Positions 1 to 4,704 of a stretch of 6,644 nucleotides of DNA are shown one piece after another. Each line of letters opens with the position of its first letter. Position 1 is the first letter of the stretch. Source of the DNA: Candidatus Aminicenantes bacterium UBA4085. Its GTDB lineage: Bacteria; Acidobacteriota; Aminicenantia; Aminicenantales; UBA4085. Both the position numbers and the translations under genes were made by a program. The stretch lies in assembly GCA_002383325.1 (NCBI GenBank), contig DFYJ01000118.1, positions 1 to 6,644 of the forward strand. Reading direction: 5' to 3'. The notes below the pieces were generated by a model. It was not told the origin of the DNA and did no database searches. It saw only the letters and a program-made list of their open reading frames with translations.

Positions 1-22
1 TAGAGCCTTTTTCAGCAGACCC
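1..22. repeat. Possible terminal inverted repeat of an insertion sequence cut by the window edge
   Basis: The first 22 bases, read on the minus strand, begin GGGTCTGCTGAAAAAGG. This G-rich start followed by an A-run is typical of IS terminal repeats. The AT-rich reading frame to its right runs straight into it and stops at a TGA inside it (12-14), as happens when an IS lands in a gene. The junction shows a tandem TTAG on the minus strand, which could be a short target duplication. The rest of the element lies outside the window, so no family can be assigned and the call rests on the look of the end only. Confidence 0.35.
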
Positions 23-227
23 TAACTAACAAGTCATTTTTTGCAATATTTACAGGAAACATATATTTGTTCTGATTTTTAAAATTATATACGTCATTTT
101 CAGTAATACCGTTATGAAATATTAATAATACATCTGCTTCATTGTTTTCATATAATGTTTTAACGGCAGATAATATTCTTTCTTCTGGACACGTAATACA
201 ATACCTCGTGAGAAAACATATAATATA
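12..227 (-). pseudogene. AT-rich internal fragment of an unidentified gene, trapped between two insertion sequences
   Basis: One minus-strand frame stays open for about 70 codons through very AT-rich DNA, from the edge of the IS4-family element (about 227) to a TGA at 12-14. Its product reads like a real globular protein: a helix-like stretch ILSAVKTLYENNEADV, a strand-like VLLIFHNG, then NKYMFPVNIAKNDLLV before the suspected IS end. There is no in-frame ATG before the Met of NKYMFPV, so it looks like an internal piece of a longer gene. Codons are strongly A/T-ending, unlike every gene to the right, which points to a low-GC donor. I do not recognise the family. It cannot be functional as it stands. 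Confidence 0.45.
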
Positions 228-248
228 TCACTACTGTCCGGTTAAAAA
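228..248. repeat. IS4-family element, left terminal inverted repeat
   Basis: This repeat matches the right end over 21 bases with one mismatch (A at 233 against G in the other end). It contains the transposase stop codon (TAG at 231-233 on the minus strand) and an in-phase backup TGA (228-230), so the last residues of the transposase (LTGQ) are encoded by the terminal repeat itself. Confidence 0.85.
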
Positions 249-1412
249 TCCTTTTAAACTCAGCTGTTTTCGCGATGGGGGGTCTTCGATGTGCTGTTGA
301 TGATGAGCAAAGGCCTGTAAAATGGGCATATTCTCGAAAAGCGAGATACTCAGAATCTGTAATATTGTGTAGAGGCTTGCCTGCAGATGGAGCTGCTTGC
401 GGATGATGGCCACCAGCACATAAATGGAAACGGCGATCCAGATTTGCGTTTTGACCGCGTTCTCGGAAGTGCCATAGAAGGCTTTGATTCGGAGATGCTG
501 TTTGATCCATTTGAAGAACAGCTCGATCTGCCACCGGGACTTGTCCAGCAGGGCGATGGTCAGAGCCGGCACGCTGAAGTTGTTCGTCAAGAACACGAGT
601 TTCTTGCCCGTCGTCGGATCGGTGTACCCGATGCGGCGCAAGGCGTCGGGATAGCCGCGACGCGAGTAGTAACCTTGCAGAGTAATCGTCTGATCGAAAC
701 GGAGGCCCAGGCGCTTCTTGACCGGATGGGAATAGCGTCGACGGAACTGCGAATTGGTTTTGGTTCGGGTGACGAAGAAAGCTCCGCTGCCATGAATACG
801 ATGAAGCCGGGTAAAATCCAGATAGCCCCGGTCCATGATGTAGAAGGCTCCGGCTTCGAGGGGCAAATCGTCGAGGATGTTGACGTCGTGAACCTTGCCG
901 GAGGTAATAATGACAAGGGTCGGAATGCTTCCTTGCAGATTCAGCAAGGTATGCAGTTTGACCGCAGCTTTGTGCTTTCGAAATTTGGCCCAAGGGAACA
1001 AGGACAGGCAGAGATCGATCGTTGTGGAATCCAAAGCGAAGGCTGCCTGTTTCAATTCGACGCCGAAATCCTCGTCGGCATACAGAACGGTGGCTTGCTC
1101 GATCAGGATATGAGCGAAATCGGCGAAGATACGCCAGTCTCGTCTTTCGTTGGCATCGGCCAAAGTGCTTCGAGCTCCCAGACTGTTCATCCCCGCATGA
1201 AAGAGCTTGGATCCCACGGCCCGCAAACATGTTTCGATGTCGCGCAGGCTCTCCCGGTAGGTGAGCTGGGCGAACGCCATCATCAGGAATTGCTTGTAAC
1301 AGGTCAAAGATTTGGCGTATCGGTTGCCTTGGTACCGCCTCACGCACTTGTCGAATTCGTACCGCGGCAACCAGTCCATCACTTGGGCAAAGATGATTCG
1401 GCCTTCGTGCAT
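231..1412 (-). CDS. IS4-family DDE transposase (DUF4372 N-terminal domain plus DDE_Tnp_1 catalytic domain)
   Basis: This is a 393-residue transposase that cuts and rejoins the ends of its own element. The N-terminal part (about 1-75, with FAQVMDWLPRYEFDKCVRRY and the conserved AQLTYRESLRDIE) is the DUF4372-type region. The RNase-H-like DDE domain follows, with the first Asp at 128 (ALDSTTID), the second at 194 (YIMDRGYLD) and Glu297 within RWQIELFFKWIK. This region is the IS4 Y(2)R(3)E(6)K signature with Arg293, Glu297 and Lys304 present; the leading Tyr is Asp290 here. All catalytic residues are intact, so it may be active. The frame is open further upstream to 1481, but the Met at 1412 is preferred: it has GGAGGA (1421-1426) nine bases before it, and family homology starts there. 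The stop lies inside the terminal repeat. Confidence 0.93.
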   Translation of the reverse strand: MHEGRIIFAQVMDWLPRYEFDKCVRRYQGNRYAKSLTCYKQFLMMAFAQLTYRESLRDIETCLRAVGSKLFHAGMNSLGARSTLADANERRDWRIFADFAHILIEQATVLYADEDFGVELKQAAFALDSTTIDLCLSLFPWAKFRKHKAAVKLHTLLNLQGSIPTLVIITSGKVHDVNILDDLPLEAGAFYIMDRGYLDFTRLHRIHGSGAFFVTRTKTNSQFRRRYSHPVKKRLGLRFDQTITLQGYYSRRGYPDALRRIGYTDPTTGKKLVFLTNNFSVPALTIALLDKSRWQIELFFKWIKQHLRIKAFYGTSENAVKTQIWIAVSIYVLVAIIRKQLHLQASLYTILQILSISLFENMPILQAFAHHQQHIEDPPSRKQLSLKGFLTGQ

Positions 1413-1420
1413 AATCGAGT

Positions 1421-1440
1421 TCCTCCGGAAAGAATCCGGA
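1421..1440 (-). promoter_or_regulatory. Transposase ribosome binding site overlapped by a small hairpin
   Basis: GGAGGA at 1421-1426 is the Shine-Dalgarno site for the start at 1412. TCCGGA occurs at 1424-1429 and again at 1435-1440 with a 5-base spacer. The hexamer is its own reverse complement, so the transcript can fold into a 6-bp stem whose downstream arm covers half of the ribosome binding site. In IS10 and IS50, hairpins of this kind block translation from transcripts that enter from outside the element. The same role is inferred here, not shown. Confidence 0.5.
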
Positions 1441-1537
1441 AAAAGTATCACACAGAGGCCGAATGCCGTTGAAATCGTCAAAACTCATGACAGCACTTTG
1501 GGGCTTATAATACGGGCCTCAAATGAAGGTTCACCAT

Positions 1538-1558
1538 TTTTTAACCGGACAGCAGTGA
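1538..1558. repeat. IS4-family element, right terminal inverted repeat
   Basis: This is the reverse complement of the left repeat with a single mismatch. It contains the same TTAACCGGACAG core (1541-1552). It lies about 125 bases upstream of the transposase start, so any native transposase promoter must lie in 1413-1537. I could not identify a well-spaced -35/-10 pair there. Confidence 0.85.
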
Positions 1559-1668
1559 AAAAATATATTAAAAAATAATTCAATTTATTAACTTATTAAA
1601 CGACTAAAAAGGTTTGTGTAAAAATTCCAGTGAAAAAAATTGAGCATAGACATCAGCAGTGAGGTTAA
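1559..1668. other. AT-rich spacer of foreign composition between the IS element and the integrase
   Basis: About 110 bases are strongly A/T-biased and resemble the island at 23-227, suggesting that both come from one AT-rich locus split by the IS. No gene is supported. A minus-strand frame through it ends at 1588-1590, but it is only the tail of an antisense frame under the integrase. It holds two short repeats related to the IS end: CAGTGAAAAAA at 1553-1563 and 1628-1638, and CAGCAGTGA at 1550-1558 and 1654-1662. Confidence 0.5.
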
Positions 1669-1677
1669 TCCTATGAT
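1647..1677 (+). promoter_or_regulatory. Weak candidate promoter for the truncated integrase
   Basis: TAGACA (1647-1652) and TATGAT (1672-1677) match the sigma-70 -35 and -10 consensus at five of six bases each, but the 19-base spacer is long. A transcript starting near 1684 would include the AAGGAG at 1705-1710 and the ATG at 1723. The -35 lies in the AT-rich DNA and the -10 at the composition junction, so if real this promoter was created by the rearrangement. Such matches are common by chance in AT-rich DNA. Confidence 0.22.
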
Positions 1678-1722
1678 GATAAGCAACTTGCCCTCGAACG
1701 CGCGAAGGAGATCACCTCTCGG

Positions 1723-2694
1723 ATGCGCAAAGAGGCGGACCTGGGGGGCTCGATCGGACTTCGCGAGTTCGCCGACGAATACCTGAAATGGTCGGCAACC
1801 CAGAAGCCGCGCTGGGCCCAGACCGAGAAGTCCATTCTGAACCGCGCAATCCCCTTTTTCGAGAACCTGGGCGTCCGGACTCTGGCCGGCCTCTCTACCT
1901 ACCATGTCGAGCAGCTCAAGGTGAAGCTCCGAGAGGACGGACTCTCCGCCGATCCGAAGAAGCCGAAGCCTTCCTCCAAAGCCACAGTCAACCGCTACTG
2001 CCAGACCCTCCGGGCGATGTACTACCGAGCGATCGATTGGGGCCGGCACGATGGCCAGAATCCCCTTCGCAAGGTCAAGATGTTCCGTGAGCGGCCGGAG
2101 ATCCGGCCCCTGTCCCATGCTGACTTCGCCAAGATCGAGAAGGCCGCCCGGGAAATCAGCAAGGATTCGCATTCCCCGATGCAGAAAGTCTTCCATGACC
2201 TGGTCATCCTGATCGCCAACACCGGGCTTCGGAAGACAGAAGCCCTGGGACTGAGATGGAGGCTCGTCGAGGAGGACTCGATCGTCGTCCACGGCAAGGG
2301 CGACAAGCGCCGGATCGTCCCCCTGAACGACGCCGCCCGGAAGGTAGTCCAGGCACAGCCGCGGACGACCTCGGATTACGTCTTCGACGTACCGAACCGG
2401 TACCAATCCAAGAATCTCAGCCGGACATTCGATCGGGTTGAGAAGCTGAGCGGGGTTCCCTTCCACATGCACCTGCTGCGCCACTACTTCGCAACGACCC
2501 TCCTCGAGCGCGGCGCCGACATCGTCACGGTCGCCGAGATCCTGGGCCACAGCTCGACCATGACGGCGCTTCTCTACTCCCACAGCAACCCGGATCGGAA
2601 GAAACAGGCCGTTGCTTTGATGGGGAAAAAGCGCCCCATAGACACAAAGCATAGACACCGTGGTTCTGATGTTTCAAGGAAAAAGAAACACTGA
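1723..2694 (+). CDS. Tyrosine recombinase / phage-type integrase, N-terminally truncated
   Basis: A tyrosine recombinase catalyses site-specific strand exchange at att sites. From the Met at 1723 the product is 323 residues. A SAM-like core-binding domain lies at about 11-115 (GLREFADEYLKWSATQKPRW onward), followed by the catalytic domain at about 128-300. All active-site residues are visible: Arg170 (NTGLRKTEALGLRW), Lys192 (HGKGDKRR), His250 and Arg253 (HLLRHYF), His276 (ILGHSS) and the nucleophile Tyr285 (LYSHSN). The tail is rich in Lys/Arg/His. The frame stays open upstream to 1669, with plausible integrase sequence (LALERAKEITSRM), and then meets AT-rich DNA. The arm-binding N-terminal domain of a usual 360-400 residue integrase is therefore missing. 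AAGGAG (1705-1710), 12 bases before the ATG, could allow translation of the shortened form. The 3' end lies 39 bases from the tRNA half, the usual place for an integrase next to its attachment site. Confidence 0.85.
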   Translation: MRKEADLGGSIGLREFADEYLKWSATQKPRWAQTEKSILNRAIPFFENLGVRTLAGLSTYHVEQLKVKLREDGLSADPKKPKPSSKATVNRYCQTLRAMYYRAIDWGRHDGQNPLRKVKMFRERPEIRPLSHADFAKIEKAAREISKDSHSPMQKVFHDLVILIANTGLRKTEALGLRWRLVEEDSIVVHGKGDKRRIVPLNDAARKVVQAQPRTTSDYVFDVPNRYQSKNLSRTFDRVEKLSGVPFHMHLLRHYFATTLLERGADIVTVAEILGHSSTMTALLYSHSNPDRKKQAVALMGKKRPIDTKHRHRGSDVSRKKKH

Positions 2695-2733
2695 TTCATC
2701 GATTTATATCGGTGGGTATTGAAGAAAAAAGAG

Positions 2734-2775
2734 CGCGCCCGGCAAGACTCGAACTTGCGACCTTCTGATTCGTAG
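2734..2775 (-). tRNA. 3' half of tRNA-Arg (anticodon ACG), partial: attachment-site sequence
   Basis: Read on the minus strand this is a perfect tRNA 3' half. It has anticodon loop CTACGAA (2775-2769, anticodon ACG), the 3' anticodon stem TCAGA, variable loop AGGTC, T-arm GCAAG-TTCGAGT-CTTGC, the acceptor 3' strand CGGGCGC and discriminator G (2734). No CCA is encoded, and a run of six T (2730-2725) follows. Upstream of the loop the match stops: the bases where TCTGA should stand are GAAAA, and no D-arm or 5' acceptor strand follows. It is thus not a functional tRNA. Integrative elements that use tRNA genes carry this 3' half in attP, and the adjacent integrase supports that role. Confidence 0.85.
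2769..2775. other. Inferred crossover core of the attachment junction
   Basis: The seven bases TTCGTAG are the reverse complement of the tRNA anticodon loop. They are also the first codons (Phe-Val-Val, continuing Phe-Arg) of the GH106-like frame to the right. To the left everything matches a tRNA, and to the right everything matches the glycosidase. Tyrosine integrases exchange strands over short overlaps of 6-8 bases, and the anticodon loop is a known crossover location. Seven shared bases at the join fit recombination between an attP carrying the tRNA half and a secondary target inside the glycosidase gene. Confidence 0.6.
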
Positions 2776-3363
2776 TTTTCAGGGACAGGTCGTCGGGGAA
2801 GAATGATCCGGGGCTCGACGCGGATCTGCAGTTTGGATTTTCGGGCAGCGCCGAAGAAGCCGCCAAGATCGATATCACCGACAACTGGAAGGTCCGTTTC
2901 AACCCCGGAATGGGCGGCCCCGAGGCCTATCAGATGGATCGACTTACCAGTTGGCCGGATATCGATTCAGCCGGCGTAAAATACTACTCCGGTACCGCGA
3001 CCTATAGCCGGGAATTCATGGTTGCTGAGGGGGCGCTCGCTGATGCGCCGGCTGTTGACGTTGCGTTCGGGGACATTCAGGAAACGGCCAGGGTCATCAT
3101 CAATGGACATGAGGCCGGGATTATCTGGGCCCCGCCTTACCGGGGCCGACATAACCGGGCGCCTCAAGCCGGGAACCAATGAAATCAAGGTCGAGGTCAG
3201 CAACACCTGGAACAACCGGATCGTGGGGGATTTGAAAAGTCCGGACAAGCCCGCCTACGCCAGAACCAACGTGAAATTCAAGTTTAATAAGAGAAGCGCC
3301 TTGCTGCCGTCGGGCTTGATGGGAAAGGCCGAAATAGTCTTTTGGGCTCCTCGTCCTAAGTGA
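2769..3363 (+). pseudogene. C-terminal remnant of a GH106-like alpha-L-rhamnosidase, 5'-truncated and frameshifted
   Basis: The remnant encodes about 198 codons from the end of a large secreted glycoside hydrolase (family members are usually over 900 residues). Intact enzymes remove alpha-L-rhamnose from polysaccharides or glycosides. Recognisable pieces are FVVFR at the left edge, WKVRFNPGMGGPE, the SWPDIDSAGVKYYSGTATY segment, VIINGHEAGIIWAPPYR, DITGRLKPGTNEIKVEV, NTWNNRIVGD and a terminal LLPSGLMGKAEI. This is the C-terminal beta-sandwich typical of GH106 and GH2-like proteins. The frame begins at 2769, directly at the tRNA half. The first frame runs to 3141-3145, where one extra base in GGGG (3142-3145) shifts it; the rest is read in the next frame to the TGA at 3361-3363. 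The catalytic domain is absent, so no activity is expected. Confidence 0.85.
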
Positions 3364-3374
3364 ACGAGTCAAGT

Positions 3375-3420
3375 CGACGATCTTGGTCGTCGAACAGGCG
3401 GCTCCATGATGCGAGCCGCC
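3375..3420. terminator. Two adjacent hairpins between convergent genes, likely bidirectional terminator
   Basis: The 58-base gap between the glycosidase remnant and the propeller gene holds two perfect stems. CGACGA (3375-3380) pairs with TCGTCG (3387-3392), and GGCGGCTC (3397-3404) pairs with GAGCCGCC (3413-3420). The second ends two bases before the stop codon of the propeller gene. Neither has a T-run on either side, so they are not classic intrinsic terminators. Their position between two facing 3' ends is the main support. Confidence 0.5.
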
Positions 3421-3421
3421 G

Positions 3422-4609
3422 TCATCGTTCGATGATCCGGTACTGATGGTAGGCGACGCCCCGGTCGCGGTCCAGCAAATAGAGCCGGTCGCCGTAGATC
3501 CAGATTCCGTCGACAAACTGGGTCACGGGCAGGGTCCCCAGGAGCGTTCCCTCGGGATCGAAGACGTCGAGCTGAAACATATCGGTCGTCCGCAGGTCCG
3601 TATTTCCTTCCACTTTGCGGGTCGAGCCCGACTGGCTGCCCGACACGGAAATGCGGAGGATCTCCTCGGGCTTGATCTGTCGCCGATAAGTGACCACCCA
3701 GATGCGGCCGGCGGCATCGACGGCTACGCCGTTGGAGCACCGATTCATATTCGGCCCCCGGAAGGTGGACGTCGTGGGCGTCGACTCGAACTTGCCTTTC
3801 TCGATCACCTTGGTATCGAAATTCAACGGCCTGTCCGCCCGCCAGACGATCCGGCCGGCGGGCGTGTATTTCTCGACCCGATTCTGATAGCTGAAGGCGG
3901 CCACCGGACCGTTGTCGGATCCGATCGTGAAATAGATCGAGTTGCCGACCTGGCTGGTGACCGGCTCGCCATAGTCGACCGGAGAGCCGAATTCGGCCTT
4001 GACCGTCTCTTGATCATCGATGATCTTGAGCAGGATCCTGGGCGGCACGACGTCTTGCCGAGGGCCTGACCTGAGGGGTTCGCCGACCAGGAGCGAGCCG
4101 TCCTTCATCAGGCGTAATCCGGAGATGTTCCCCTTCAGCAGCCGTATCGTCCGCGCCTCCCGCCCCTCGGAGGTCAGGATGGTCACCCGGCGCTGGCCGG
4201 CGTCGAAAGCGTAGAGCCGGTCGTCAGGATCGATGGCCAGGGAGCGGACCGAGGTGAACTCCCCCGGTCCCTGCCCCCGCCTTCCCAAGGTCGCTATAAA
4301 CGCACCGTCCTTGTCGAGCTTCTGAATCCGGGCGTTGGCGCTGTCGGCGATGTAGATGTTGCCCCGGCCGTCCTCGACCAGGTCGTTGGGCATGTTGAAA
4401 GCGAGGTTCTCGTCGTCGGTGTCGGCGTCCCCTATGACCCGGATTGGCTCGAGGCGAACCTTGGGCGATGCGCCCCACTTGCCCTTGACGTTGTGGACGA
4501 TCCTGGCCCCGTCCTTGAGGTCCCCTGGCTGCGGAGCGGCCAGCCCGAAGACGGTCCAGGCAGCCAGGGCGGCGAGAGTTCCGGTCACGGGGGTCCATCG
4601 ATGGCCCAT
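3422..4609 (-). CDS. Secreted six-bladed beta-propeller (NHL-like) protein
   Basis: This 395-residue protein starts with an export signal: Arg4, then a hydrophobic stretch TGTLAALAAWTVFGLAA ending near 25. NHL-like blades follow, for example MPNDLVEDGRGNIYIADSAN (about 73-92), RIQKLDKDGAFIATLG, then SVRSLAIDPDDRLYAFDAG (about 120-138) and CSNGVAVDAAGRIWVVTY (about 291-308). The chain closes with DGIWIYGDRLYLLDRDRG near 367-384. The pattern fits the '6-bladed beta-propeller' proteins that are numerous in Acidobacteriota, Aminicenantes and Bacteroidota. They are extracytoplasmic and probably bind ligands or partners, and their substrates are mostly unknown. I see no enzymatic motif. The start is fixed by GAGGAGG (4615-4621) five bases upstream. 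It lies on the same strand as the metalloprotease gene upstream, 95 bases away, so co-transcription is possible. Confidence 0.85.
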   Translation of the reverse strand: MGHRWTPVTGTLAALAAWTVFGLAAPQPGDLKDGARIVHNVKGKWGASPKVRLEPIRVIGDADTDDENLAFNMPNDLVEDGRGNIYIADSANARIQKLDKDGAFIATLGRRGQGPGEFTSVRSLAIDPDDRLYAFDAGQRRVTILTSEGREARTIRLLKGNISGLRLMKDGSLLVGEPLRSGPRQDVVPPRILLKIIDDQETVKAEFGSPVDYGEPVTSQVGNSIYFTIGSDNGPVAAFSYQNRVEKYTPAGRIVWRADRPLNFDTKVIEKGKFESTPTTSTFRGPNMNRCSNGVAVDAAGRIWVVTYRRQIKPEEILRISVSGSQSGSTRKVEGNTDLRTTDMFQLDVFDPEGTLLGTLPVTQFVDGIWIYGDRLYLLDRDRGVAYHQYRIIER

Positions 4610-4704
4610 ATTGTCCTCCTCGTCGAGAGTCTCCGCGAAGACGAAGTCTCCGTTATGATCAGGCGGTCATCTCTCTTACGTTTCCTGGTGCGCCGGCGTT
4701 TAGC
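4610..4704 (-). promoter_or_regulatory. Leader of the propeller gene with Shine-Dalgarno and a short tandem repeat
   Basis: This 95-base gap separates the metalloprotease stop from the propeller start. It contains a strong ribosome binding site GAGGAGG (4615-4621, minus strand). AGTCTCCG occurs twice on the plus strand, at 4628-4635 and 4645-4652, a 17-base period that could be an operator half-site pair or chance. I see no clear promoter and no hairpin followed by a T-run, so a read-through transcript from the metalloprotease gene is possible. Confidence 0.35.

Larger units (their letters stand above)
228..1558 (-). mobile_element. Complete IS4-family insertion sequence (about 1.33 kb)
   Basis: The element is bounded by imperfect terminal inverted repeats. 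The left end 228-248 and the reverse complement of the right end 1538-1558 agree at 20 of 21 positions (shared core CTGTCCGGTTAAAAA). It carries a single full-length DDE transposase that fills almost the whole element. The length and the one-ORF layout fit the IS4 family, in the branch whose transposases begin with a DUF4372 domain. Its composition is intermediate, clearly richer in GC than the two AT-rich flanks. No perfect target duplication abuts both ends. AATATAT at 222-228 touches the left end and recurs at 1562-1568, but four bases beyond the right end. Confidence 0.9.

Noticed and set aside
387..1472. 361-codon plus-strand frame across the IS element
   Set aside because: It is antisense to the transposase, whose DDE residues and family motifs are clear. 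The antisense product has no recognisable domain.
160..1488. 442-codon minus-strand frame overlapping the transposase in another phase
   Set aside because: It is Arg/Ser/Pro-rich and low in meaning. It is a frame-shifted shadow that runs past the IS end.
1588..2658. 356-codon minus-strand frame under the integrase
   Set aside because: The integrase on the other strand has a full catalytic signature. The antisense frame is a GC-bias product that spills into the AT-rich spacer.
1723..2775. Integron (recombinase plus attC-like site)
   Set aside because: I saw no insert typical of IntI and no attC-type palindromic cassette site. The tRNA half explains the attachment site better.
2734..2820. Complete tRNA-Arg gene
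   Set aside because: The 5' anticodon stem, D-arm and 5' acceptor strand are absent beyond 2775, where a glycosidase frame begins. An intron was considered, but no 5' half is found anywhere in the window.
2696..2902. 68-codon minus-strand frame spanning the tRNA half
   Set aside because: It crosses the tRNA sequence and the recombination junction and has no ribosome binding site, so it is not a gene.
3446..4069. 207-codon plus-strand frame antisense to the propeller gene
   Set aside because: The minus strand has a signal peptide, ribosome binding site and NHL-like blades. The plus frame has none.
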